64,000 nt of DNA from Streptomyces phaeofaciens (lineage in GTDB: Bacteria; Actinomycetota; Actinomycetes; Streptomycetales; Streptomycetaceae), in contig NZ_BMSA01000002.1 in NCBI RefSeq assembly GCF_014648915.1, positions 682,001 through 746,000 of the forward strand, given 5' to 3'. The notes under the pieces are model-generated. The model searched no databases and was not told the origin of the DNA. It was given only the letters and a program-made list of their open reading frames with translations. The position numbers and the translations under genes are program-made. The first letter of the stretch is position 1; every line of letters starts with the position of its first letter. Below, piece by piece: positions 9,964-22,684 of the stretch.

Positions 9964-10515
9964 GTGACATCCGCCCTGGTTTTCCTGGCGGCTGAGGGCG
10001 AGAAGGAGAACCCCCTCATCCCGCCGTGGCCGGAAGTTGTCATCGGCCTCATCGCTTTCGTCATCGTCTTCGGCTTCCTCGCCAAGAAGCTCCTTCCGAC
10101 CATCAACAAGGTCCTGGAAGAGCGTCGCGAGGCCATCGAGGGCGGTATCGAGAAGGCCGAGGCCGCACAGACCGAGGCCCAGAGCGTTCTTGAGCAGTAC
10201 AAGGCTCAGCTCGCCGAGGCCCGGCACGAGGCCGCGCGTCTGCGCCAGGAGGCGCAGGAGCAGGGCGCGACGCTCATCGCTGAGATGCGCGCCGAGGGCC
10301 AGCGACAGCGCGAAGAGATCGTTTCCGCCGGTCACACCCAGATCGAGGCCGACCGCAAGGCCGCCGCTTCGGCGCTGCGCCAGGACGTCGGCAAGCTCGC
10401 CACCGAACTGGCCGGCAAGCTCGTCGGCGAGTCCCTCGAGGACCACGCCCGCCAGAGCCGCGTCATCGACCGCTTCCTCGACGAGCTCGAGGAGAAGGCC
10501 GAGGCGTCGCGATGA
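9964..10515 (+). CDS. atpF: ATP synthase Fo subunit b
   Basis: 183 aa. One membrane helix at about residues 20-42 is followed by a long charged coiled coil that forms the peripheral stalk. GTG start at 9964 with AAAGG upstream; the overlapping ATG at 9962 runs at once into a stop. Its stop overlaps the atpH ATG (ATGA). Confidence 0.97.
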   Translation: MTSALVFLAAEGEKENPLIPPWPEVVIGLIAFVIVFGFLAKKLLPTINKVLEERREAIEGGIEKAEAAQTEAQSVLEQYKAQLAEARHEAARLRQEAQEQGATLIAEMRAEGQRQREEIVSAGHTQIEADRKAAASALRQDVGKLATELAGKLVGESLEDHARQSRVIDRFLDELEEKAEASR

Positions 10516-11327
10516 ACGGAGCGAGCCGCGAGGCCCTGGCAGCCGCACGTGAGCGTCTCGACGCGCTGACGGACTCCACGTCCGTGGACGCCGCGCAGCT
10601 CGCCGGCGAGCTGGCGGCCGTCACCGCGCTGCTCGACCGCGAGGTGTCGCTGCGTCGGGTCCTGACCGACCCGGCGCAGGCCGGCGAGGGCAAGGCCGAG
10701 CTGGCCCAGCGCCTGCTCGGCAACCAGGTCAGCGGCACGACCAGCGACCTGGTGTCCGGTCTGGTGCGTTCCCGCTGGTCGCAGTCGCGCGACCTGGTGG
10801 ACGCGCTGGAGGAGCTGGCGACCATCGCCGACCTCACCGCCGCGCAGCGGGCCGGCACGCTCGACAACGTCGAGGACGAGCTGTTCCGCTTCGGGCGGAT
10901 CGTCTCCTCCAGCACCGAGCTGCGCGCCGCACTGACCGACCGGAAGGCCACCGCCTCGGCCAAGAGCGAGCTGCTGCGCAGCCTGCTCACCGGCCGCGCC
11001 GACGCGGCCACCGAGCGTCTGGTGACGCGCCTTGTGACCGCGCCGCGTGGACGTAGCCTGGAAGCGGGACTCGAGTCCCTGTCCAAGCTGGCCGCCGAGC
11101 GCCGCGACCGCGTCGTGGCCGTGGTCACGTCGGCCGTGCCGCTGAGCGACTCGCAGAAGCAGCGCCTCGGCGCCGCCCTCGCGAAGCTCTACGGCCGCCG
11201 TATGCACCTCAACCTCGACGTGGACCCCGCGGTCCTCGGCGGGATCCGGGTGCGGGTGGGCGACGAAGAGATCAACGGCTCCCTCGCGGACCGTATCGAG
11301 GACGCCACTCGCCGTATGGCGAGCTAG
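10512..11327 (+). CDS. atpH: ATP synthase F1 subunit delta
   Basis: 271 aa, longer than the about 180 aa of E. coli delta, as is usual in Streptomyces. The conserved C-terminal half (TSAVPLSDSQKQRLGAALAK, then DPAVLGGIRVRVGDEEINGS) is intact. It joins the peripheral stalk to F1. Starts inside the atpF stop (ATGA overlap), so translation is coupled. Confidence 0.95.
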   Translation: MNGASREALAAARERLDALTDSTSVDAAQLAGELAAVTALLDREVSLRRVLTDPAQAGEGKAELAQRLLGNQVSGTTSDLVSGLVRSRWSQSRDLVDALEELATIADLTAAQRAGTLDNVEDELFRFGRIVSSSTELRAALTDRKATASAKSELLRSLLTGRADAATERLVTRLVTAPRGRSLEAGLESLSKLAAERRDRVVAVVTSAVPLSDSQKQRLGAALAKLYGRRMHLNLDVDPAVLGGIRVRVGDEEINGSLADRIEDATRRMAS

Positions 11328-11461
11328 CAGCAACTCAAGACCGCAGTACGAACTGATGGCGGCCCTGGTTGGGCCGTGCAGAGGATTCACCTCTTTCAGG
11401 GGGGAGTCCCCATCCCCCCAAAGTGAAACTTCGGGCCCAACAAGGAGAGCAGGGAACCCAG

Positions 11462-13051
11462 ATGGCGGAGCTCACGATCCGGCCGGAGGAGATCCGGGAC
11501 GCGCTGGAGAACTTTGTCCAGTCGTACAAGCCGGACGCGGCCTCGCGCGAAGAGGTCGGTACGGTCACCCTTGCCGGCGACGGCATCGCGAAGGTCGAGG
11601 GCCTCCCCTCGGCCATGGCCAACGAACTGCTGAAGTTCGAGGACGGCACCCTCGGCCTCGCGCTCAACCTCGAAGAGCGCGAGATCGGCGCCGTCGTCCT
11701 CGGCGAGTTCAGCGGTGTCGAGGAGGGGCAGCCGGTCACCCGTACCGGCGAGGTGCTCTCCGTGGCTGTCGGCGAGGGCTACCTCGGCCGCGTCGTCGAC
11801 CCGCTCGGCAACCCGATCGACGGCCTCGGCGAGATCGAGACGTCCGGCCGCCGTGCCCTGGAGCTGCAGGCTCCGGGTGTCATGGCCCGTAAGTCGGTGC
11901 ACGAGCCGATGGAGACCGGCTACAAGGCCGTCGATGCCATGACCCCGGTCGGCCGTGGTCAGCGTCAGCTGATCATCGGTGACCGCCAGACCGGCAAGAC
12001 CGCCCTGGCCGTCGACACCATCATCAACCAGCGCGACAACTGGCGCTCCGGTGACGTGAACAAGCAGGTCCGCTGCGTCTACGTCGCCATCGGCCAGAAG
12101 GGCTCGACCATCGCCTCCGTGCGTGGCGCCCTCGAAGAGGCCGGCGCGCTGGAGTACACGACCATCGTCGCCGCCCCGGCGTCCGACCCGGCCGGCTTCA
12201 AGTACCTGGCGCCGTACACCGGTTCGGCCATCGGTCAGCAGTGGATGTACGAGGGCAAGCACGTCCTCATCATCTTCGACGACCTCTCGAAGCAGGCCGA
12301 CGCCTACCGCGCCGTGTCGCTGCTGCTGCGCCGCCCGCCGGGCCGCGAGGCCTACCCGGGCGACGTCTTCTACCTGCACTCCCGTCTGCTGGAGCGCTGC
12401 GCGAAGCTCTCCGACGACCTGGGCGCCGGCTCGATGACGGGTCTGCCGATCGTCGAGACGAAGGCCAACGACGTGTCGGCGTTCATCCCGACCAACGTCA
12501 TCTCCATCACCGACGGCCAGTGCTTCCTGGAGTCGGACCTGTTCAACGCCGGTCAGCGCCCCGCGCTGAACGTCGGTATCTCCGTCTCCCGAGTCGGTGG
12601 TTCCGCGCAGCACAAGGCGATGAAGCAGGTCTCCGGGCGTCTGCGCCTCGACCTCGCCCAGTACCGTGAGCTGGAGGCGTTCGCCGCCTTCGGTTCCGAC
12701 CTGGACGCCGCGTCGAAGTCGCAGCTGGAGCGCGGTCAGCGACTGGTCGAGCTGCTCAAGCAGGCTCAGTACCAGCCGATGCCGACCGAGGACCAGGTCG
12801 TCTCCGTGTGGGCCGGTACCACCGGCAAGATGGACGACGTCCCGGTCGCCGACATCCGCCGCTTCGAGAAGGAGCTCCTGGAGTACCTGCACCGCAAGGA
12901 GCAGGGCCTCATGACCTCCATCAAGGAGGGCGGCAAGATGTCGGACGACACCCTCATCGCCATTGCCGACGCGATCGCCGAGTTCAAGAAGCAGTTCGAG
13001 ACCTCGGACGGCAAGCTTCTCGGCGAGGACGCCCCGGCCGCGGCCAAGTGA
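11462..13051 (+). CDS. atpA: ATP synthase F1 subunit alpha
   Basis: 529 aa. Walker A is GDRQTGKT near residues 173-180; the Walker B region is VLIIFDDLS. The catalytic-interface arginine region ([10 protein letters not shown]) is present. Alpha forms the non-catalytic nucleotide sites of the F1 hexamer. ATG at 11462 follows AGGGA by 7 bases with a second AGGAG further up. The 134-base gap after atpH is the largest within the F1 genes. Confidence 0.98.
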   Translation: MAELTIRPEEIRDALENFVQSYKPDAASREEVGTVTLAGDGIAKVEGLPSAMANELLKFEDGTLGLALNLEEREIGAVVLGEFSGVEEGQPVTRTGEVLSVAVGEGYLGRVVDPLGNPIDGLGEIETSGRRALELQAPGVMARKSVHEPMETGYKAVDAMTPVGRGQRQLIIGDRQTGKTALAVDTIINQRDNWRSGDVNKQVRCVYVAIGQKGSTIASVRGALEEAGALEYTTIVAAPASDPAGFKYLAPYTGSAIGQQWMYEGKHVLIIFDDLSKQADAYRAVSLLLRRPPGREAYPGDVFYLHSRLLERCAKLSDDLGAGSMTGLPIVETKANDVSAFIPTNVISITDGQCFLESDLFNAGQRPALNVGISVSRVGGSAQHKAMKQVSGRLRLDLAQYRELEAFAAFGSDLDAASKSQLERGQRLVELLKQAQYQPMPTEDQVVSVWAGTTGKMDDVPVADIRRFEKELLEYLHRKEQGLMTSIKEGGKMSDDTLIAIADAIAEFKKQFETSDGKLLGEDAPAAAK

Positions 13052-13072
13052 CGTAAGGAAGGGACCTGACTC

Positions 13073-15424
<2,352 letters not shown>

Positions 15425-15426
<2 letters not shown>

Positions 15427-15491
15427 ACTCGCTGAGTTCGCAGTGAGCCGAGCGGCTCACGTCTGAGGGGGCGGGCGCGTCCCGCCCCCTC
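15425..15491 (+). terminator. Three tandem hairpins between atpD and atpC
   Basis: Starting at the atpD stop codon there are three perfect inverted repeats in a row: GAACTC/GAGTTC (15425-15439, 3-base loop), GTGAGCCG/CGGCTCAC (15443-15460, 2-base loop) and GAGGGGGCGGG/CCCGCCCCCTC (15465-15491, 5-base loop). No U-tract follows the last. They could attenuate or process the transcript before atpC rather than end it. Confidence 0.7.
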
Positions 15492-15559
15492 TGCCACGCC
15501 CACTAGACTTAGTAACCAACACCCGGCAGATCCGCCGGGTGGTGACCCGAGGAGCCACC

Positions 15560-15934
15560 TTGGCTGCTGAGCTGCACGTCGCGATGGTCGCGGCCGACCG
15601 AGAGGTCTGGTCCGGCGAGGCCACCCTGGTCGTCGCGCGCACCACGTCCGGCGACATCGGCGTCATGCCCGGTCACCAGCCGCTGCTCGGTGTGCTGGAG
15701 TCGGGGCCGGTGACCATCCGTACGAGTGATGGTGGGACGGTCGTCGCCGCAGTGCACGGCGGTTTCATCTCGTTCGCGGACAACAAGCTGTCGCTGCTGG
15801 CCGAGATCGCCGAGCTGTCGGACGAGATCGACGTCCAGCGCGCGGAGCGCGAGCTGGAGCGTGCGAAGGCGGAGGGCGACGCCCTCGCCGAGCGTCGCGC
15901 GGACGTACGACTGCGTGCGGCGGCGTCGCGCTGA
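15560..15934 (+). CDS. atpC: ATP synthase F1 subunit epsilon
   Basis: 124 aa. The N-terminal beta-sandwich (ELHVAMVAADREVWSGEA, GDIGVMPGHQPLLG) is followed by a C-terminal helical hairpin rich in Glu/Arg. Epsilon inhibits ATP hydrolysis and couples the central stalk to the c-ring. The TTG at 15560 gives the conserved N-terminus MAAELHV and has GAGGAG about 5 bases upstream. It is the last gene of the operon. Confidence 0.96.
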   Translation: MAAELHVAMVAADREVWSGEATLVVARTTSGDIGVMPGHQPLLGVLESGPVTIRTSDGGTVVAAVHGGFISFADNKLSLLAEIAELSDEIDVQRAERELERAKAEGDALAERRADVRLRAAASR

Positions 15935-15959
15935 ACGAGCGCGGAGCTGCTTGACGTCA

Positions 15960-16007
15960 CTCAGCCGCGGTCGGCACCGGAGGTCTCCGGAGCCGACCGC
16001 GGCTGAG
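15960..16007 (+). terminator. Terminator of the atp operon
   Basis: A perfect 16-bp stem (15960-15975 with 15992-16007) has a 16-base loop that itself contains CCGGA/TCCGG. T-rich sequence (TTTTTT) follows about 12 bases later at 16020-16025. It lies 25 bases after atpC. Confidence 0.85.
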
Positions 16008-16076
16008 GCAGATCTGGATGTTTTTTCCGTTCCGTTACCTATTTTCGGTACCTAGGAGACGAGGAGGTCGGTGTCG

Positions 16077-16523
16077 ATGGTCCTCGCTCTGACTGTGTGC
16101 GGAATCGTCGTGGCCCTGGTGGTGGTGGGGCTGTTCGTCTTCGGTCTGCGCCGCAGACTCATCCAGCGTTCCGGCGGTACGTTCGACTGTTCGCTGCGGT
16201 GGGACGTCCCCGAGAAACCGGACGCCAGCGGCAAGGGCTGGAGCTACGGCGTCGCCCGCTACAACGGCGACCGCATCGAGTGGTACCGCGTCTTCTCCTA
16301 CGCCTACCGCCCCCGCCGGGTCCTGGAGCGGGCCTCGATCGAGGTGGCCGGCCGGCGGCTGCCGGAGGGCGAGGAGGAGCTGGCGCTGCTGTCCGACGCG
16401 GTGGTCCTCGCCTGTGCCCACCAGGGCACCCGCCTCGAGCTGGCGATGAGCGAGGACGCGCTGACCGGTTTCCTCGCGTGGCTGGAAGCGGCTCCACCCG
16501 GACAGCGGGTGAACGTGGCGTAG
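16077..16523 (+). CDS. DUF2550 family single-pass membrane protein
   Basis: 148 aa. One N-terminal membrane helix (residues 2-22) precedes a cytoplasmic domain with FDCSLRW, a WSYGVARYNGDRIEWYRVFS segment and CAHQGTRLELAMSEDALTGFLAWLEA. This is the conserved actinobacterial protein that follows atpC; its function is unknown. ATG at 16077 is 9 bases after GAGGAGG; GTG at 16071 is in frame but only 3 bases from it. Confidence 0.85.
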   Translation: MVLALTVCGIVVALVVVGLFVFGLRRRLIQRSGGTFDCSLRWDVPEKPDASGKGWSYGVARYNGDRIEWYRVFSYAYRPRRVLERASIEVAGRRLPEGEEELALLSDAVVLACAHQGTRLELAMSEDALTGFLAWLEAAPPGQRVNVA

Positions 16524-16529
16524 CCACAT

Positions 16530-16582
16530 CCACCCGCCGCCGGGTGGGGGAGCATCGATGTCGCCCGAGCGATCTGCTCGGG
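16530..16582. terminator. Paired hairpins between convergent DUF2550 gene and chiC
   Basis: CCACCCG/CGGGTGG (16530-16547, 4-base loop) and CCCGAGC/GCTCGGG (16564-16582, 5-base loop) are both perfect 7-bp stems in the 67-base convergent gap. The first suits the plus-strand gene, the second chiC. Confidence 0.7.
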
Positions 16583-16590
16583 GAACTTCC

Positions 16591-18414
<1,824 letters not shown>

Positions 18415-18474
18415 TCTGCGCCTCCTATGGGGAGTTGGGGGGCGTGACTGAGCCTTCACGCCCACGGTGCGGCG

Positions 18475-18503
18475 AGAATAGAAAGGTCTGGACCACGGGT
18501 CAA
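18475..18503 (-). promoter_or_regulatory. chiC promoter
   Basis: On the minus strand TTGACC (18498-18503) and TATTCT (18475-18480) are spaced by 17 bases, a good match to the housekeeping consensus. The two 12-bp operator repeats lie within the spacer and just upstream of the -35. Confidence 0.7.
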
Positions 18504-18516
18504 GAGGTCTGGACCA
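18484..18516 (-). promoter_or_regulatory. Two 12-bp direct repeats (DasR-type operators)
   Basis: TGGTCCAGACCT occurs twice on the minus strand, at 18484-18495 and 18505-18516, 21 bases apart, so on the same DNA face. This is the classic Streptomyces chitinase-promoter repeat, recognised by the GlcNAc regulator DasR (knowledge of the family). One copy lies between -35 and -10 and the other just upstream of -35, consistent with repression. Confidence 0.85.
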
Positions 18517-18534
18517 CTCTCGTATACAATTCCG

Positions 18535-19185
18535 CTAGACGCCCAACTCCTGCGCGAGCACGGCCGCTTGGACCCGGCTGCGCAGCTCCAGCTTCCCCAG
18601 CAGACGGCTGACGTGCGTCTTCACCGTCGCCTCGGCCATGTTCAGGCGCTCCGCGATCCCCGCGTTGGACAGCCCTTCCCCCAGGCAGGACAGCACTTCC
18701 CGCTCGCGCCGGGTGAGGGTGTCGAGGACCGTCGGGTCGGCCGCCGGGCCGCGCGCCGGACCGGCCGCGAACTCGGCGATCAGCCGGCGGGTGACGGCCG
18801 GGGCGATCAGCCCCTCCCCGCCCGCCACGGTCTGCACCGCCGAAATCAGGTCGCGGGCCTCGGTGTTCTTCAGCAGGAATCCGGCCGCCCCGGCCCTGAG
18901 CGCCCCGAACACATACTCGTCGAGGTCGAAGGTGGTCAGCACCAGGACGTCCGCCAGCCGCTCCTCGACCACCATCCGGGTCGCCGCCACCCCGTCCAGA
19001 CGGGGCATCTGCACATCCATCAGCACCAGATCCGGACGCAGTTCCCGGGCCAGCGCCACCGCCTGCTCCCCGTCGGCCGCCTCCCCGACCACCTCGATGT
19101 CGGGCGCGCTGCGCAGGATCAGCACCAGCCCGGCGCGCACGGCGGACTGGTCCTCGGCGACCAGGACACGGATGGACCGGCTCAT
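18535..19185 (-). CDS. NarL/LuxR-family response regulator
   Basis: 216 aa. Receiver domain with phosphoacceptor Asp57 (LVLMDVQMPRLDG) and a C-terminal LuxR-type helix-turn-helix (LTRREREVLSCLGEGLSNAGIAE, then TVKTHVSRLLGKL). ATG with AAGGAG 7 bases upstream overlaps the kinase stop (ATGA), so it is translated with its partner. Located next to chiC, but a role in chitin response is not shown. Confidence 0.95.
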   Translation of the reverse strand: MSRSIRVLVAEDQSAVRAGLVLILRSAPDIEVVGEAADGEQAVALARELRPDLVLMDVQMPRLDGVAATRMVVEERLADVLVLTTFDLDEYVFGALRAGAAGFLLKNTEARDLISAVQTVAGGEGLIAPAVTRRLIAEFAAGPARGPAADPTVLDTLTRREREVLSCLGEGLSNAGIAERLNMAEATVKTHVSRLLGKLELRSRVQAAVLAQELGV

Positions 19186-20354
19186 GCGGGATCTCCTTCG
19201 GTGACGGGGAACGAGGCACGTACGGTCCACCGGGTGCCCTCCGGCCCGGCCTCGAACGTGCCGCCCAGCAGCGCGGCCCGCTCCCGCATCCCGACCAGAC
19301 CCGCCCCCGAACCGGGGGCCCGCGGCCCGTCCCGGCGACCGTACGGGCTGCTCACCCGCACCTCGAGCAGGTCTTCGCGGCGCAGCAGGGCGACGGTCAC
19401 CCGGCCGGGGCGGGCGTGCTTGAGGGCGTTGGTCAGCGACTCCTGGACGATCCGGTACGCGGCCAGCTCGACGGGGGCCGGTACCCGGCCGTGGCCGGCG
19501 TCGAGGGTGACGTCGAGACCGTTGGCGCGGGCGCCCTCGACCAAGGCGTCCAGGCCGTCGAGGGTGGGCGCCGCGGCCGGCTCCTGGTCCCCGCTGCCGT
19601 CCCGCAGGATGCCGATCAGCCGGCGCATCTCCGCGAGCCCGGCCACACTGTTCTCCCGGATCACCCCGAGGGCCTCGCGGGAGGTCCGCGGATCGTCGAT
19701 CGACAGCGCGGCCGTGGAGTGGATGGCGATCGCCGACAGATGGTTGGCCACCATGTCGTGCAACTCCCGTGCCATCCGGGCCCGTTCCGCGATCACCGCC
19801 TGGCTGCGGTCCATCTCGGCGAGCAGCGTGGTCTGTTCGGCGCGCAGCCGGGCGGCGATCGCCGCGTCACGGTGGTTGCGGACGATCCAGCCGGTGGCGG
19901 CCGGCCCGAACGCCACGGCGCCGGTGACCACACCGATCAGCAGCGCCTCCGGCACCCGCCACACCGCGAACGGCACCACCGTCCCGGCCACCGTGAGCAG
20001 CCCGGTGATCCAGGGGATACGGCGCGCCGAGGCGGGCGGGCCGTACAGGACGCCCGCGTAGACGAGATCGGTGAACATCAGCACCGTGGCCACGCTGCCC
20101 TGGGTGACGGTGTCCAGGGCCATCGCCGCCGTGCCGGTCAGCAGCGCGACCCGCGGCGCCGTCCGGCGCAGCAGCTCGCAGCCGGACATCACCACCAGCG
20201 GCAGCAGGATCGGCCAGAAGCCGGGAAGCAGCACGATCGGCTCGTCGGCCGGACGGGTGGTCAGGTCGACGGCCAGCAGCAGGAGCCCCCCGAGCAGCCC
20301 ACCGGACGCCAGGTACACGTCGAACCGGTGGGGGCGGGGGAGCGCTGCGGCCAT
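19182..20354 (-). CDS. Two-component sensor histidine kinase (HisKA_3 type)
   Basis: 390 aa. About six N-terminal membrane helices with almost no extracytoplasmic domain are followed by the HisKA_3 dimerisation helix (MARELHDMVANHLSAI, phospho-His in LHD) and a HATPase domain (NALKHARPG, GAGLVGMRERAALLGG). This layout suggests membrane-state sensing. ATG at 20354 has GGTGG upstream; an in-frame ATG at 20363 is possible. Pairs with the regulator at 18535. Confidence 0.92.
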   Translation of the reverse strand: MAAALPRPHRFDVYLASGGLLGGLLLLAVDLTTRPADEPIVLLPGFWPILLPLVVMSGCELLRRTAPRVALLTGTAAMALDTVTQGSVATVLMFTDLVYAGVLYGPPASARRIPWITGLLTVAGTVVPFAVWRVPEALLIGVVTGAVAFGPAATGWIVRNHRDAAIAARLRAEQTTLLAEMDRSQAVIAERARMARELHDMVANHLSAIAIHSTAALSIDDPRTSREALGVIRENSVAGLAEMRRLIGILRDGSGDQEPAAAPTLDGLDALVEGARANGLDVTLDAGHGRVPAPVELAAYRIVQESLTNALKHARPGRVTVALLRREDLLEVRVSSPYGRRDGPRAPGSGAGLVGMRERAALLGGTFEAGPEGTRWTVRASFPVTEGDPA

Positions 20355-20507
20355 GTCCACCATCCAACACGGCCCGCCGCGCCCACGCCTGCATCCGCGG
20401 GACGGTCCCGCACTGCATCTTTCGATGTACCGCGACGTCGTCACCGCCGACGACGAAAGCGGCCGCCGCCCGCCGGAGCCTTGAAGGGTGACCGAGAGGA
20501 GCGAGTC

Positions 20508-21119
20508 GTGGTCGTCGCGTTGATCATCGCGTGTGAGGCCGGGTTCTGGGTGCTGCTGGCGCTGGGCCTGGCCGCCCGGTATCTGCTGAGGTGGCGCCGC
20601 ACCGGCCTGGTGCTGCTGCTGTGCGAGCCGGTGCTGGAGCTGGTCCTGTTCGCCGTGACGGCGGTCGACCTCAGGAACGGGGCCGAGCCGGGCTGGGAGC
20701 ACGGTGTGGCCGCGCTGTACATCGGCTACACCGTCGCCTACGGCCACTACACGATCCGCTGGCTCGACGGCCATGCCGCGCACCGCCTGGCCGGCGGCCC
20801 CCGGCCGCCCCGGCCGCCGCGGTACGGCACGGCCCGGGCCCGTCACGAGGGCCGGCTGTGGCTGCGCACGGTGCTGGCGGCCGCCGTCGCCTGCGCCCTC
20901 CTCCAGGCCGCGGTCCGGTACGTCGGCGACACCTCGTCGCTGCGGTCCTTCCAGTGGGTGGCCCTCAGGGCCGCCGGCATCCACGGGCTGGTGGCGCTGA
21001 CCTATGCGATCTGGCCGAAGAAGGAACCGCGGACCGGGCGCCGGGACCCGGCCGATCGGGCCGACCAGGTCGGTCAGCTCGACCAGGTCGCCGAGGAGAG
21101 GCCGGGGGCCCGCCGCTGA
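20508..21119 (+). CDS. Integral membrane protein of unknown function
   Basis: 203 aa with five predicted membrane helices, a hydrophilic Pro/Arg-rich loop in the middle and a charged Asp/Arg/Gln-rich cytoplasmic tail. The GTG at 20508 has GAGAGGAG upstream and gives a hydrophobic N-terminus (MVVALIIACEAGFW). Transcribed away from the sensor kinase and convergent with pduO. I do not recognise the family. Confidence 0.8.
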   Translation: MVVALIIACEAGFWVLLALGLAARYLLRWRRTGLVLLLCEPVLELVLFAVTAVDLRNGAEPGWEHGVAALYIGYTVAYGHYTIRWLDGHAAHRLAGGPRPPRPPRYGTARARHEGRLWLRTVLAAAVACALLQAAVRYVGDTSSLRSFQWVALRAAGIHGLVALTYAIWPKKEPRTGRRDPADRADQVGQLDQVAEERPGARR

Positions 21120-21131
21120 CCGGCGTCAGCG
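21114..21131. terminator. Hairpin built from the two stop codons of convergent genes
   Basis: CGCTGAC (21114-21120) and GTCAGCG (21125-21131) form a perfect 7-bp stem with a 4-base loop. The TGA of the plus-strand gene and the TGA of pduO (read as TCA) are part of the two arms. Confidence 0.6.
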
Positions 21132-21698
21132 CTCCCCGCCCGGCACCCACAGCACGTCGCCCGTCTCCTTGTTGGCCGTGCGGGCGAGGATGAACAGCAG
21201 GTCCGAGAGGCGGTTGAGATAGGTCGCCGTGAGGGGGTTCATCACCTCGCCGTGCACCTCCAGGGCCGCCCACGTGGAGCGCTCGGCCCGGCGGACGACC
21301 GTGCAGGCCTGGTGGAGCAGGGCCGCGCCCGGGGTGCCGCCCGGCAGGATGAAGGAGCGAAGCTTCTCCAGCCGCTCGTTGAAGCGGTCGCAGTCCGCCT
21401 CCAGCCGGTCGACGTAGAACTGCTCGACCCGCAGCGGCGGGAACTGCGGGTCCTGCACGACCGGCGTCGACAGGTCCGCGCCCACGTCGAACAGGTCGTT
21501 CTGGACCCTGGTGAGGACCGTGACGATCTCCTCGTCCAGACCGCCCAGCGCGATCGCCGTGCCGATGACCGCGTTCGCCTCGTTGGCGTCGGCGTACGCG
21601 GAGATCCGCAGGTCGGTCTTGGCGACCCGGCTCATGTCCCCGAGGGCGGTGCTGCCCTGGTCGCCGGTCCTGGTGTAGATGCGCGTCAGATTGACCAT
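21126..21698 (-). CDS. pduO: Cob(I)yrinic acid a,c-diamide / cob(I)alamin adenosyltransferase, PduO type
   Basis: 190 aa, single-domain PduO size. It transfers adenosyl from ATP to cob(I)alamin to make coenzyme B12. The ATP-binding N-terminus TRTGDQGSTALGD and the RxxER segment (RRAERS) are present, with FILPGGTPGAALLHQA before it. It can supply cofactor for icmA in this window. No Shine-Dalgarno is seen; TAGATT lies 6 bases upstream of ATG, so the mRNA may be leaderless. Confidence 0.95.
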   Translation of the reverse strand: MVNLTRIYTRTGDQGSTALGDMSRVAKTDLRISAYADANEANAVIGTAIALGGLDEEIVTVLTRVQNDLFDVGADLSTPVVQDPQFPPLRVEQFYVDRLEADCDRFNERLEKLRSFILPGGTPGAALLHQACTVVRRAERSTWAALEVHGEVMNPLTATYLNRLSDLLFILARTANKETGDVLWVPGGER

Positions 21699-21808
21699 GC
21701 GGCCAATCTAGACGGTCCCCGCGGATCCGTTCCGTTCCCTTCGTCACGGCCGGTCGGACCGGGCTCGAATCAGGGTGAATCCCCTTGAATCGGACAGGAT
21801 TTGACGAC

Positions 21809-21859
21809 GTGACCGGCGTCTCACCTCATGAGACGTGAGACGCGTTACTAACCGGTCAC
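21809..21859. repeat. Nested inverted repeat in the pduO-STAS gap (21699-22123)
   Basis: The outer arms GTGACCGG (21809-21816) and CCGGTCAC (21852-21859) enclose perfect inner arms CGTCTCAC (21817-21824) and GTGAGACG (21835-21842) directly abutting the outer left arm. The two stems together give 16 paired bases with a 9-base bulge. The gap is 425 bases with no convincing gene; a small TCACCC/GGGTGA dyad lies near 21997-22012. Function unknown: operator cluster, terminator or RNA element. Confidence 0.6.
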
Positions 21860-22123
21860 ACAGCGCCTCACGCCCGCTAATCTCCGGCCGAGAGCCAGAC
21901 GGAGCGGATGCGCCGGATGGTTGACGCCGGTGACATCGGACGCGAGAGCGGGCAGGGCTTCCAGAGGCACTGAAACCGCACAGGCCTCAGCGGCCTCACC
22001 CCTGCGGGTGAATTCGGTATCGGTTCGCTCACAGACGGCAACCTCCGACCGCTCCGCGCAGTCAGAGCATGCAACACCGGACATCACACCGCGGAGCACA
22101 AGACGCACGCTTAGGGGAGCGCT

Positions 22124-22447
22124 ATGCACATCAGGGGCGACCACGCCGAGCTGGTCGTCGGGGGCCGCCTCGACGTGCGCTGCGCGGCTGATGCCCGAAC
22201 GGTCCTGCACACGGCCGTGGACGACGGCGTCGGCGACCTGGTGCTCGACCTGTCCGGGCTGGACTCCTGGGACGCCACCGGACTCGGCGTCATCATGGGC
22301 GTCCACCGACGCGCCGGCCGCTGCGGCCGCCGTCTGGTGCTGCGCGGCGTACCTCCGCAGATGCAACGCCTGCTGGTCGCCACCCGGCTGCACCGGATCC
22401 TGGCGATCGAGGGCGGCATCGGCGTGGAGTCCCTGCCCCGCGTCTGA
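22124..22447 (+). CDS. STAS-domain protein (anti-anti-sigma factor-like)
   Basis: 107 aa, one STAS domain from start to end. The phosphorylation-loop region reads DLSGLDSWDATGLGVI, with Thr in ATG at the place where SpoIIAA-type proteins have Ser. Such proteins bind and release anti-sigma kinases; no partner kinase gene is adjacent. ATG follows GGGGAG by 5 bases. It is followed after 237 bases by a large P-loop membrane protein in the same direction. Confidence 0.88.
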   Translation: MHIRGDHAELVVGGRLDVRCAADARTVLHTAVDDGVGDLVLDLSGLDSWDATGLGVIMGVHRRAGRCGRRLVLRGVPPQMQRLLVATRLHRILAIEGGIGVESLPRV

Positions 22448-22684
22448 CCCGGCACGGCGTGTGGCCTGCGGCGGAAAACCAGCGGCGGGCGCAATCCTCA
22501 CCGGACTGTGACGTCTCGGGCGGCGCGGCACCCCGGACTGTCGTAGATACTGTGCGAAGGTTTACGGTTCGACTGCCCGCCGCCCGCAACCCTCGAGCGG
22601 GCACCGGACCAGAAGCGACAGCGCACGTGTGCAGCAAGGCCGGGAGGGGCTACCGCCACACGACGCTTTTGGGGGGCTTGACCT

